This document shows, one piece after another, positions 51,489 to 59,972 of a stretch of DNA of 64,000 nt (its first letter is position 1; each line of letters opens with the position of its first letter). Origin of the DNA: Lutimonas halocynthiae (lineage in GTDB: Bacteria; Bacteroidota; Bacteroidia; Flavobacteriales; Flavobacteriaceae). The stretch spans positions 806,001 to 870,000 of the forward strand of contig NZ_JAUFQO010000004.1 in NCBI RefSeq assembly GCF_030409835.1, given 5' to 3'. The notes beneath the pieces were generated by a model. The model saw nothing but the letters and a program-made list of their open reading frames with translations. It was not told where the DNA came from and did not search any database. A program made the translations under genes and the position numbers.

Positions 51489-52564
51489 TTTTTGCGAATT
51501 GGAATGATTAAGGTGGCTGTTACCTTGTCTTCAGCCTCATTTTTCAAGGTAAAACTGGCTTCACCATTGTATTGTAATAACAATCTTTTTGTTAGGTTTT
51601 TTATCCCGATACCTGTTTTGGCACCATGATCAACTATTTGTCCGGGGTTCTGCACTACAATAATCAACTGACCGTCTTTTTCAACAATCGATAGCATAAT
51701 GCTTCCACCTTGAATCCGCTTATCAATGCCGTGCTTAATCGCATTCTCTACCAAAAGCTGTATGCTTAAGGGTGGAATCATGTATCCTTCTAAAGCCTCA
51801 TCCATGGTGATCAGCATATTCAAACGCTCTTCAAACCTTACCTTTTCTAGTTCAACATAGTCTTTTACCAAGCCTAATTCATTTTTAATACTTATAAACG
51901 AAGCATCTTTTTCATAAAGCGACGAGCGCAGGATGTCAGATAATAAATCTATGGCCCTTCTGGCTGTTTTGGGATTTTCTATAACCAATGACTTAATAGA
52001 GTTGAGTGAATTAAACAAAAAATGAGGATTCAATTGCTCCGACAAATTGTCTAACTCAGCCTGTTTTGCGATGATTGAAAGCTCAGCGTTTTGCTGGGCC
52101 GTTTCTATTTCTTTCTGATAATAATGGTATAAATGATAAGCCAAAATCCAAATAGACATCAAACGCAATCCAGTAATTAAAACAGGATCCCAATACTTCA
52201 GCGATTCCAATAAATCAACCTCTTTGTCTCCGAAAATAGTCCAGTAGGAATACCATTTTAAATCGACAATCTCCATATATAATACTGCTAAAAGAATAAT
52301 AGAAGGCACAATTCTTACAAACAATTGACGCAGACTAAGCGTGTTCCATTTAAACTTTAAAGCAAAGAATCTATAGCCATGGGTCAATACGATTCCGATG
52401 GCAATGTCAAGTACATAATTGAGAAATGTAAAAAAATACCCGTAACCATCTCTATTATAAACAACATAGGCCCAGTAAATGGAGACCGTTCCCCATCCTA
52501 AAAGTTGGCATTTCCAATAAAGGGAAATTGACTTGGTATTTAATATTTTTTCTATTCTATCCAT
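51485..52564 (-). CDS. LytS-type sensor histidine kinase
   Basis: 359 aa from ATG 52564 (MDRIEKILNTKSISLYWKCQ). The open frame continues upstream to 52900 but only through repeat DNA, so the longer start is rejected. Four membrane segments (about 15-150), then a coiled linker, the His_kinase dimerisation motif SEQLNPHFLFNSLNSIKSL with the phospho-His, and an ATPase domain with LVENAIKHGID and GIGIKNLTKRL. It phosphorylates the LytTR regulator with which it overlaps by four bases. No ligand-binding domain is obvious beyond the membrane region. Confidence 0.93.
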   Translation of the reverse strand: MDRIEKILNTKSISLYWKCQLLGWGTVSIYWAYVVYNRDGYGYFFTFLNYVLDIAIGIVLTHGYRFFALKFKWNTLSLRQLFVRIVPSIILLAVLYMEIVDLKWYSYWTIFGDKEVDLLESLKYWDPVLITGLRLMSIWILAYHLYHYYQKEIETAQQNAELSIIAKQAELDNLSEQLNPHFLFNSLNSIKSLVIENPKTARRAIDLLSDILRSSLYEKDASFISIKNELGLVKDYVELEKVRFEERLNMLITMDEALEGYMIPPLSIQLLVENAIKHGIDKRIQGGSIMLSIVEKDGQLIIVVQNPGQIVDHGAKTGIGIKNLTKRLLLQYNGEASFTLKNEAEDKVTATLIIPIRKK

Positions 52565-53218
52565 TGATGCCACAAAGAAAAGGTAAACTAGCCAATCTAA
52601 AAAGAGAAAGTACAGGAGCGCAGGTTTTTGGTGGTGAATGTGAAGGAAAGGGGTAAATTCCTGCCTGCCGGCGAGGAAGGGATTGGACCCGCCTGCCGGC
52701 GAGGCAGGGATTGGAGATTTGAGATTTTTGAAGGGTTCTTCTAAACTAGAATCATTCTTTGGACCGCAACGCTGCGCGCCAGCAATAATGAACGAAGCTT
52801 TTATGATTGGAGATTGTACCCGCCTGCCGGCGAGGCAGGGATTGGAGATTGGAGATTGAAGATTTGAGATTTTTGATTTAAGAAGTAAACTCGCCAACAA
52901 GATTGTTGTTTAGATACAAATCGGCCTTTTTTATTTTTCGTCTTGTATCCTGATAATTTAAGGGAGGCCGAAGCAATAGCCCTCGAGTGAAACGGCTAGG
53001 GCTATGGCGGCGTAAAAATTATCAGCTTGATGCACAGAAAAATAAAAACAGCCTTGAATTTTTCGTTCTTTTGTTTCAAGACAAAAGGACAAATAAAAAT
53101 ATTTAAAAAATAGCTTCACTTAAAGCAAGAAAAACACACCCCCGACCCCTCTCAAGAGGGGAGTTCATCCTTAATACCGGCAAAAAAAAAGAAAAATTGC
53201 TCCAAATCAACACCAACA
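52565..53218. other. Repeat-filled gap upstream of universal stress gene 3
   Basis: Holds palindromes near 52660, 52690 and 52820, gattggag tracts, a truncated family E copy at about 52730-52805, a family F element at 52930-53093 and a family C repeat at about 53131-53170. No gene is supported. Confidence 0.65.
52930..53093 (+). repeat. Family F nested-hairpin element, copy 4
   Basis: Outer arm GTATC (52945-52949) faces GATGC (53029-53033), a G-T intermediate between the GCATC/GATGC and GTATC/GATAC forms. The middle stem is intact apart from one arm end. Inner ATAGCCC pairs with GGGCTAT. The terminal hairpin is in its tttgt/acaaa form. Confidence 0.8.
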
Positions 53219-53262
53219 TTGACTCACGTCATTGCATAAAAACAGCAATTTTTCTAGCTTTA
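53219..53262 (+). promoter_or_regulatory. FNR/CRP-type site and -7 box of universal stress gene 3
   Basis: TTGACTCACGTCAT (53219-53232), 22 bp, TAGCTTTA (53255-53262). The site ends 55 bp before the ATG at 53288, as for stress genes 1 and 2. Confidence 0.65.
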
Positions 53263-53287
53263 GGTTTTAATCTTAATAGACATACAA

Positions 53288-54169
53288 ATGGAAAAAATAT
53301 TATATGCTACAGATTTTTCTAAGAATGCTGAAAAGGCTTTTCATTTTGCGTTGAAAATTGCAGAAAAGCATCGTGCTGAATTGATCATGCTACACGTGTT
53401 TGACATTCCACCCATTTGGGGTGATCCTCAAATGAATTATCCGGTTGAACTGACAAAGGAAGCTAGCAAAAGTTGGAAACGAACCTTGAAGGAATTATCC
53501 GAACAATTTATTTCTGATATAAAACCAACCTTTTTGGCCATTGAAAATACCTCTGTTGTCAAAGGCATTCTTTCAGTCATCACAAAACACAAGCCCGATT
53601 TGGTTATTACAGGTACCAAAGGAAAAAGTTTATTAAAGGAAATCTTTATTGGCAGCACAACCAAGGCACTGGTAAAACAATCACCTGTTCCTGTTTTGGC
53701 AATTCCTACAGTTGCCGATTACAGAGATATCGATAATGTGCTCTATGCTTCTGACTTTCGGGAAGTTGATCTTGAGGCCATTAGGCAGTTGATCGAATTT
53801 GTTAAGCCTTATAAACCTGAGATCAAGCTCGTACATGTCAGCTCCGAAACTGAGTACAATGCTAATCAAAAAATGGAATGGTTTAAAGATCTTGTAAAAG
53901 ATAACATCTCGTATAAGAATATTTCATTTGAGCTTTTGCATTCTGACAGAATTTTTGAAAGATTATGCAACTACGTGCAAAATCATAACCTTGATATGAT
54001 CGTAATGCTCGAAAAAGAACGCGATGGAATTATTGAGAAACTGTTTCATGAAGACCTTGTCTGTAAAATGGAGGTACACACCTCAATTCCAATATTGAGC
54101 TATAATGAGCATTATTTGCGCGCCAGTATTGATCAGGATATTAAAAAGGAAGATACCGTTGATCATTGA
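53288..54169 (+). CDS. Tandem-domain universal stress protein (copy 3)
   Basis: 293 aa starting MEKILYATDFSKNAEKAF. Domain 1 has GTKGKSLLKEIFIGSTTKAL with the G-x2-G-x9-G-S nucleotide signature. Domain 2 lacks it and ends in the LEKERDGIIEKLFHEDL block shared by all three copies, with an acidic C-terminal tail as in copy 2. The presence of three diverged paralogues with identical promoter geometry suggests a family kept for graded or condition-specific stress responses. Confidence 0.92.
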   Translation: MEKILYATDFSKNAEKAFHFALKIAEKHRAELIMLHVFDIPPIWGDPQMNYPVELTKEASKSWKRTLKELSEQFISDIKPTFLAIENTSVVKGILSVITKHKPDLVITGTKGKSLLKEIFIGSTTKALVKQSPVPVLAIPTVADYRDIDNVLYASDFREVDLEAIRQLIEFVKPYKPEIKLVHVSSETEYNANQKMEWFKDLVKDNISYKNISFELLHSDRIFERLCNYVQNHNLDMIVMLEKERDGIIEKLFHEDLVCKMEVHTSIPILSYNEHYLRASIDQDIKKEDTVDH

Positions 54170-54235
54170 TGTCAATGGGTTAAGCAGAAGCGCATTAGTT
54201 TAATGATCTTCGAAGTGGTGCAACAAGACTCTTTA

Positions 54236-54835
54236 TTATTGTGACTGCATCCCTTTGAGGATCATCTCTAACGCCCAGTTTAAGGTTTCATTGGTCTTTT
54301 TATCGGTGAGACCGCAGACGTCTTTGGCTACAATGACTGATTCAATCCCCATAAGTATGGTTCCTGCGTTTTTCAAATAATCCAGGTCTTTTTTCGAGAG
54401 CTTCTTTTTCGAAGATGACAATGCAAGTGACATGGCTTCTACCCTTCTAGCTCCTCTGATTTTTTTGTTAGATCCCAAGGATTCTAAAAGTGCGGCGCTT
54501 AAATACCTTCGGAATATCAATTCATGGTCTTGCGCCATCTTATTGTAATAGTTCTGGATATAGATTAAACGCTGGTCAAGGGGCATGTTTTTCACCTCTT
54601 CAAATAACTCTTCAGGTGATGAAAAATGAATGTCAAGCGAGGCTTCAGTATAAAGAAGGTCTATGTTCGGAAAATAGCGATAAATAGTTGCTCGAGCCAC
54701 TTCCGCTTTTAGCGCCACCTCCTCAAGCGTAATCTTTTTATTCTCTGACATTAAATTCTTGGCTGCACTAAGAATACGAGTCCTGGTTTTGATCTTCTGA
54801 TTAATTCTACCGTTTTCGAGTGAAATTGTGTTCAT
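54236..54835 (-). CDS. TetR family transcriptional repressor
   Basis: 199 aa. N-terminal helix-turn-helix at about 36-58 (ITLEEVALKAEVARATIYRY, then FPNIDLLY) and a helical C-terminal ligand domain. It is divergent from a cupin gene 81 bp away. Two identical palindromic operators lie in that gap, one overlapping its own start codon, so it probably represses both itself and the cupin gene. The ligand is unknown. Confidence 0.92.
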   Translation of the reverse strand: MNTISLENGRINQKIKTRTRILSAAKNLMSENKKITLEEVALKAEVARATIYRYFPNIDLLYTEASLDIHFSSPEELFEEVKNMPLDQRLIYIQNYYNKMAQDHELIFRRYLSAALLESLGSNKKIRGARRVEAMSLALSSSKKKLSKKDLDYLKNAGTILMGIESVIVAKDVCGLTDKKTNETLNWALEMILKGMQSQ

Positions 54836-54850
54836 GAGACAAATATCTCA
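54835..54850. promoter_or_regulatory. TetR operator 1 TGAGACAAATATCTCA
   Basis: Palindrome with arms TGAGA/TCTCA; it covers the tetR start codon. A second identical 16-bp copy lies at 54888-54903, 53 bp away. Confidence 0.8.
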
Positions 54851-54855
54851 TAAAA

Positions 54856-54887
54856 TTTGGTTCTTACAAAATTAATTTTTAGCTTTG
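54856..54887 (+). promoter_or_regulatory. Promoter of the cupin gene, overlapping a divergent tetR promoter
   Basis: TTTG (54856-54859), 20-bp spacer, TAGCTTTG (54880-54887), a perfect match to the Bacteroidota -33/-7 consensus. On the opposite strand TAATTTTG (plus-strand CAAAATTA, 54867-54874) with TTTG (plus-strand CAAA, 54893-54896) 18 bp away forms the tetR promoter. Confidence 0.7.
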
Positions 54888-54903
54888 TGAGACAAATATC
54901 TCA
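54888..54903. promoter_or_regulatory. TetR operator 2 TGAGACAAATATCTCA
   Basis: Identical to operator 1. It starts immediately after the cupin -7 box and covers the -33 region of the tetR promoter, so binding would block both. Confidence 0.8.
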
Positions 54904-54916
54904 TAAAACTCTTATT

Positions 54917-55339
54917 ATGGCACAATGGGTACTAGGACACAAAATAAAACCACAACAGGTTAGCGGTGATTACGATCTTGTTATAGGCGAAACGCCTGCT
55001 CAAACACCTGGTCCGCCTCCGCATCATCACAATAGCTTTCATGAAGTCTTTTTAGTAACCCAAGGAGAGATGGAATTTATGGTCGATGGCAAAGTCACAA
55101 CAGTTAAAAGTGGGGAATCCATTAACCTGTCACCAAAATCAATGCATTCCTTTTCCAATAAATCTGACAGTCGCTGTGAATGGGTCAATATTCACAGCCC
55201 TAAAGGTTTCTTACGTTTTTTTGAAAACCTCGGGATTCCTGATACCGAAGAAAATGCACCTCAAAAATCTGTCGACCCTCAACTCATTCAAAAAGTTATC
55301 CAGACAGCTTCAGAATATGACATGATTATTTCATTGTAA
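54917..55339 (+). CDS. Cupin domain protein under TetR control
   Basis: 140 aa from ATG 54917 (MAQWVLGHKIKPQQV); 20 upstream codons are open but cover the promoter. One cupin barrel: PPHHHNSFHEVFLVTQGEM with the metal-ligand histidines and Glu, and GESINLSPKSMHSFSN with the second-motif His. It probably binds a metal and a small ligand; the reaction is unknown. It is regulated by the divergent TetR through two operators. Confidence 0.88.
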   Translation: MAQWVLGHKIKPQQVSGDYDLVIGETPAQTPGPPPHHHNSFHEVFLVTQGEMEFMVDGKVTTVKSGESINLSPKSMHSFSNKSDSRCEWVNIHSPKGFLRFFENLGIPDTEENAPQKSVDPQLIQKVIQTASEYDMIISL

Positions 55340-55410
55340 TAGGCTTAATAGTGGCCGTCACTCCCTTGGAAGGTGTTTTTTGAATATCGAACCTGCCTGC
55401 CGGCGAGACA

Positions 55411-55743
55411 GGGATTTTAGAACACACCCCCAGCCCCTCTCAAGAGGGGAGTTCTTCTCAACATTGATCCTTGTCGTGACTAAATCGGCCTTTTTGAATT
55501 TAGAATGTCGAATATCGAAGTAAAATATTAAAACACACCCCTAGCCCCTCTCAAGAGGGGAGTTCTTCTCAACATTGATCCTTGTCGTGACTAAATCGGC
55601 CTTTTTGAATTTAGAATATCGAATATCGAAGTAAAATATTAAAACACACCCCCAGCCCCTCTCAAGAGGGGAGTTCTTCTCAACATTGATTCTTGTCGTG
55701 ACCAAATCGGCCTTTTTGAATTTAGAATGTCGAATATCGAACT
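55411..55743 (+). repeat. Three tandem 111-bp units built on family C
   Basis: The hairpin CCCCTCTCAAGAGGGG recurs at 55434, 55545 and 55656, exactly 111 bp apart, each followed by gttcttctcaacattgat and aaatcggcctttttgaat. Units differ by a few substitutions. The rest of the gap 55340-55997 holds a GCCTGCCGGCGAG palindrome at about 55392 and a family D copy. Confidence 0.85.
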
Positions 55744-55791
55744 CTGAATTTAGAAGTGATCTTCTAAACTAAAATCATTCTTTGGACTGAA

Positions 55792-55958
55792 GCTTTTACG
55801 TCAGTGTAGATTAAAAAGTGTGTTACAAATTTTTGAAGCCTTGGAAAAAATTTAGCACTTTTTAATCGGTTTTTAGGCGTTCGATAGATAAGCCTGAAAA
55901 ACACCTCGTAAAAGGCTCCTTTTTTTTGGTTCGTTTTTTTTGGAGAAGCAAAAAAAAT
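55792..55958 (-). repeat. Family D intergenic repeat, copy 5 (empty site)
   Basis: Inverted copy without the 20-bp palindrome; apex aagccttgg. A 50-bp fragment of the same family is at about 58539-58591. Confidence 0.8.
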
Positions 55959-55997
55959 GAACAACAATAATTATCGATCCTGCTATAAAGCAGGATA

Positions 55998-57320
55998 CTA
56001 AAACTCAATACCTACCCCCAACTCATACAAAGTCTCCGAAGCAGGAACCTCGTCTTGTGGATCAAGGTTGTCTCTGAACCTGACATCAAATTTGAGTGCA
56101 ATATGGTGGTTGGGTTTATAGTTCACACCAACCATCCAAATATTGAGGTTATTGCGCACATAGTCGAGATCTGCTAACTCAGGAGCCACACTACTATGCG
56201 TATCGAGTCTTTCATAGCGCACAAAAAAAGGCAACTCTGAGTTTGAAACAGTAAATATATTTCCTGATGTGGTCTCTGTTCCGGTTGAAAGACCAAAGAT
56301 TTTTAAAATATCCACGCTTGGTTCAATATAGAAACCATAAGCTTTTTCACCAATCACCTGCCCAAATCCCTGGGTTTCTTGAGTAAGTTGGTATACCTCC
56401 GGAGTGTCTCCAAGGGTACCATAAATACCCATTCCAATAAGACTAAATGCCTTGTAATCCCAACGTGCATAGCCAGAGAGCACAAAAACGGGAGCCGAAA
56501 CTTCCTTTGTCTCTCCATCAACCACAATGGTTTCATCTCGTCCCGATTCATTATAATAGCTACTGGCACTTAGTGTGACGTTGTTAACTGGCAAATAATT
56601 AACCTGTGCATTGATCGCGAGTTTATTAAAAGATTCCATCTGCCCTTCTGCCCCGCCTCTTATCCAGGTAGCCGACTGGAAATCTTTAGCCAATACACCA
56701 TTGGTAAAACCTAGTGCATAATTTATTTTATTAAAAAGATCTCCGTAAACAGTCACCCCTGCTTCGATCCATTCTGATGGCAAGACCAATCTTTCTGCCT
56801 CCGGACGGTTTACACTCGAAAACAGCAAGGGCTCTTCATTATTATTGATATACCCAATGTTCAAAGGTTGTAATCCAGCCCTGAAACTCATCCATTTCTT
56901 AACGATAAAATCTACATACAGTTCTGGAATAAAGTGGGTTTCACTTTCGCCATTTCCTTCAAGGTGTTCGAAGCCTAATTCAGTGGTCAGGAAAATGCTT
57001 TTCGTTATTCTCACCCCGATAAAGGGCACTACCCGATACAATTGACTATAATACAATTCCAGATCGCCAGAACTAAGATCTCTGGGTTGACCTCCGTTAA
57101 ACACATTGGCCAGTTCGGCATATCCCGAAAAAGCAACCCTTTTATCAGAATAAAAAATCTCAGAGGCAGCGCGACCCAATCCTGGATACTGGCCCTCACG
57201 ATAACCATCACCCCCTAATTGTTCTTGCGCAGACAGGCTATCCAGCTGGGCAAAACAAGCTCCACCCGAAAATACGGTCAGTATAAAAAAACAAAACAAG
57301 GTGCTATAGACAGGTCTCAT
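55998..57320 (-). CDS. Outer-membrane porin (phosphate-selective porin-like beta barrel)
   Basis: 440 aa. Signal peptide ending GGACFA. The mature protein alternates polar and aromatic residues along strands (FSGYAELANVFN, FLTTELGFEHLEG, INAQVNYLPVNNVTLSASSY) and ends with the outer-membrane Phe (LYELGVGIEF). The pattern resembles the OprO/OprP and related Bacteroidota porin families. It would form a diffusion channel; the solute is unknown. Single gene, preceded by an AT-rich leader. Confidence 0.82.
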   Translation of the reverse strand: MRPVYSTLFCFFILTVFSGGACFAQLDSLSAQEQLGGDGYREGQYPGLGRAASEIFYSDKRVAFSGYAELANVFNGGQPRDLSSGDLELYYSQLYRVVPFIGVRITKSIFLTTELGFEHLEGNGESETHFIPELYVDFIVKKWMSFRAGLQPLNIGYINNNEEPLLFSSVNRPEAERLVLPSEWIEAGVTVYGDLFNKINYALGFTNGVLAKDFQSATWIRGGAEGQMESFNKLAINAQVNYLPVNNVTLSASSYYNESGRDETIVVDGETKEVSAPVFVLSGYARWDYKAFSLIGMGIYGTLGDTPEVYQLTQETQGFGQVIGEKAYGFYIEPSVDILKIFGLSTGTETTSGNIFTVSNSELPFFVRYERLDTHSSVAPELADLDYVRNNLNIWMVGVNYKPNHHIALKFDVRFRDNLDPQDEVPASETLYELGVGIEF

Positions 57321-57501
57321 AGGATAATTAATCGGAGAATAAATATAGTGTTATTTGTTCATTTTCTGATTCTAAGGCAGGCGGGTTTTCCGCGCTTTCG
57401 ATAAATATTTAAGTCATTTCGAAAACGATTTTATACTATTCGTCCTTAACAAGTATTCGAATGAAAGTATAAATACTATATTTAGGTTCAAACCTCAATC
57501 T

Positions 57502-58272
57502 ATGATGCCTTTCCTCCGTAAAACAAGAAAACAACTCGCTGATCACAACCAGTTTTTGAAATATAGTCGCTATGCCATTGGTGAGATAATTTTAGTCGTT
57601 GTTGGGATATTAATCGCCTTACAAATCAATAATTGGAATGAAGATAGCAAAACCAATTTACTAGAACAAAATTATTTGGAAAGCATTCGCAAAGAGTTGG
57701 ATTTAAATATTCGAACTGCTTTATTCCAAAATACCTTTAATGATTTCCAGATCAAAAATGGAGAGATTATGCTTGATTGTTTAGATAATGATTATCCCAA
57801 AAATCAAACCGAATTTGCCATAGCCATAACACATGTGGGATACCAAAATACACCCAATTATATTAAAAACGTTTGGTATGAACTCTATGCAACTGGAAAT
57901 ATTGCCATCATAAAAAACAAAAGAATCAAAAACGATTTAATCGAGCTTTACATGAATATGGATGACGTTGTTTTTCATGAGAAGCAAGAATGGAGTAAAT
58001 ATAATTTTGGTTATCGAAGACTGGTTGGTGACATACTTCCTGCTAAGGTCCGAATCGAATTTAGCCAAAATCTTAGCCCCGTATTATATTCAGGAGGGTC
58101 AATCAGCTTGGATAATTATGAGGAATTAATTCAAAATCTCATGAAAATAGACGGTCTCAGTGGATACTTGGCAGACATTATTGGTACTAGAAAAGTTTCC
58201 ACATTGTACATGACAAAACAGATTAAACTAATGAGGGAGATTATTATACTTATCGATGAGGAGCTAAAATAA
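57502..58272 (+). CDS. DUF6090 family membrane protein (paralogue 6, diverged)
   Basis: 256 aa. The head MMPFLRKTRKQLADHNQFLK and helix GEIILVVVGILIALQI match the family. It is less like the five array members than they are like each other, and its tail contains the usual ATGNIAIIKNKRIKNDLIELY stretch in place of SG-x-L-x-x-I. A TATATTTA -7 box lies 17 bp upstream. It is separate from the array at the left of the window, so this is an older relative. Function unknown. Confidence 0.88.
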   Translation: MMPFLRKTRKQLADHNQFLKYSRYAIGEIILVVVGILIALQINNWNEDSKTNLLEQNYLESIRKELDLNIRTALFQNTFNDFQIKNGEIMLDCLDNDYPKNQTEFAIAITHVGYQNTPNYIKNVWYELYATGNIAIIKNKRIKNDLIELYMNMDDVVFHEKQEWSKYNFGYRRLVGDILPAKVRIEFSQNLSPVLYSGGSISLDNYEELIQNLMKIDGLSGYLADIIGTRKVSTLYMTKQIKLMREIIILIDEELK

Positions 58273-58866
58273 AAAGCACAAACGCACCTGCACATGAAGC
58301 AGGGATTGTTGAAGAAATTTTTGAATATCCAATGTCGAAGTATTCTTCTAAACAGAATTGTCATCTGGAAGAAAGTTGGCCTTTTTTAATCCTGCCTCGC
58401 CGGCAGGCAGGGATTTTAAAACACACCCCCAGCCCCTCTCAAGAGGGGAGTTGATCTCATTATTGACTTTTATCGTGACCAAATCGACCTCTGAATCTAG
58501 AAGTGTTCTACTAAACTGAAATCATTAATTGGACCGAAGCTTTTACGTCAGTGTAGATTGAAAAGTGCGTTACAAATTTTTGAAGCGGTTTTTTGAATAT
58601 CGAAACTGCCTGCCCTCAGGCAGATTGAAGTGTTCTACTAAACAGAATTGCCTTCGGGAAGACATTCGGCCTTTTTGATTTTTCGTCTTGCATCCTGATA
58701 ATTTTTGCATGGCAGAAGCAATAGCCCTCGAGTGAAACGGCTAGGGCTATGGTGGCGTAATAATTATCAGCTTGATGCACAGAAAAATAAAAGCAGCCTT
58801 GAACTTTTCGTTCTTTTGTTTCAAGACAAAAGAACAAAAAACAATATCAAAATATTTAACACTAAT
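58273..58866. other. 594-bp repeat-filled gap
   Basis: Contains a palindrome variant at about 58391, a family C repeat at about 58418-58470, a family D fragment at about 58539-58591, another damaged palindrome at 58607 and a family F element at 58676-58836. No gene. Confidence 0.65.
58676..58836 (+). repeat. Family F nested-hairpin element, copy 5
   Basis: Outer GCATC with GATGC, middle GATAATTTT with a near-complete partner (one T for A), inner ATAGCCC with GGGCTAT. The terminal hairpin is fully paired: gttcttttgt with acaaaagaac. Confidence 0.8.
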
Positions 58867-59805
58867 TTAAAAAAGAAACAAAAGATATAACCCTGGCCCT
58901 TGATAAGCATATTGAATTTCTCCCTTAAAGGCTCTGGCTTCTGAATTAATATCTAAATCAAATTTTGAATAAGATGCACCTGCGCTTAACCATTTAAGAG
59001 CTCGATAATCAAGATTCAATTTTACATTATTAATGGCTCCTCCATAGTCACCAATTTGTAAAAAGAAAAAGGTGTGGGTTCCACCGAATCTAACTTTTGG
59101 TAGAATTTCATAACTGAATCTATATCCAATACTTGGAAGTGGAGCTGTTATCCTAAATCGATCATGAATATCTCTGTTTTCAATATCCAATCCTGTGCTA
59201 ACACCTAAAACAAACAAATTGACAAAGAAAGATAATTCAGCTTCAGGTTTATTAATAAAGGAATACATATAACCAAAACTCCAGATTTGTGTATTTAAAA
59301 AAATGTCTACTCCAGCACCTTCTGGCACTACTATATCTCCCCAATCAAATTCTTCTTCAACATCGAAACTTGACTTTCTTGCAATATTGTAATACTCAGC
59401 GTATAATGAAGAATGGCGGTTAAATGAATACTGAAAATCGAATTTTGGAATGATCTTGGATTTTTCAAAGCCTAACTCATCCTCAAGGCTCAATTCTACT
59501 CCTAATACGCCGTTAGGGCCTTCGAATTGTATATAGCTATCTAAAGAGGCGCTAATAAATGTAGAAGCAATTCTCCATCTTCTTCCCTCCATGTACTCAT
59601 CATCTAATCTCTTTTTTTCGGCTTTTTTGTCTTTTTTAGACATTTTATTCTCCTTTGTTTCAGACACTTGCATAATAGAGTCTGATTGCGAAAACACTTG
59701 ATCCGTATTTATAAAAAAGGATGCAAATGCAAGAAAATAAAATATGGATCCTTTCACTGATTTGAGATTCAATAATTGAGTGGAAAAGTATAAAAAAAGT
59801 TCCAT
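58867..59805 (-). CDS. Probable outer-membrane beta-barrel protein
   Basis: 312 aa. A hydrophobic signal (about 18-40, GSIFYFLAFASFF) is followed by a charged linker KMSKKDKKAEKKRLDDEYME. About ten amphipathic strands come next (YIQFEGPNGVLGVELSLED, RHSSLYAEYYNIARK, LSAGASYSKFDLDINS), and the final residue is Phe. The N-terminal 17 residues before the signal are unusual, so the true start may lie further in, but no ATG is better placed. Family unassigned. It is downstream of YceI on the same strand with a 167-bp gap. Confidence 0.7.
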   Translation of the reverse strand: MELFLYFSTQLLNLKSVKGSIFYFLAFASFFINTDQVFSQSDSIMQVSETKENKMSKKDKKAEKKRLDDEYMEGRRWRIASTFISASLDSYIQFEGPNGVLGVELSLEDELGFEKSKIIPKFDFQYSFNRHSSLYAEYYNIARKSSFDVEEEFDWGDIVVPEGAGVDIFLNTQIWSFGYMYSFINKPEAELSFFVNLFVLGVSTGLDIENRDIHDRFRITAPLPSIGYRFSYEILPKVRFGGTHTFFFLQIGDYGGAINNVKLNLDYRALKWLSAGASYSKFDLDINSEARAFKGEIQYAYQGPGLYLLFLF

Positions 59806-59972
59806 ATAATTACTTGAAAATGAGAACTAGAAAATCTTTTTTTAAATTTTCAATCAAGATCAAATAAAAATAACAAATGACAAAAAAACAGCAAAGAATT
59901 CTCGCAGGCAGGGATTTTTGAAGGTTTCTACTAAACTAAAATCATTAAGCCCGGATTTCGAGCATCGAAACC

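Noticed and set aside
52565-52900. Longer N-terminus of the LytS kinase (start at 52900)
   Set aside because: The extra 112 codons translate palindromes and a truncated family E copy; the first family-like start is at 52564.
55411-55743. Tandem repeats as a CRISPR array
   Set aside because: The unit is 111 bp and repeated throughout, with no variable spacers and no cas genes nearby.
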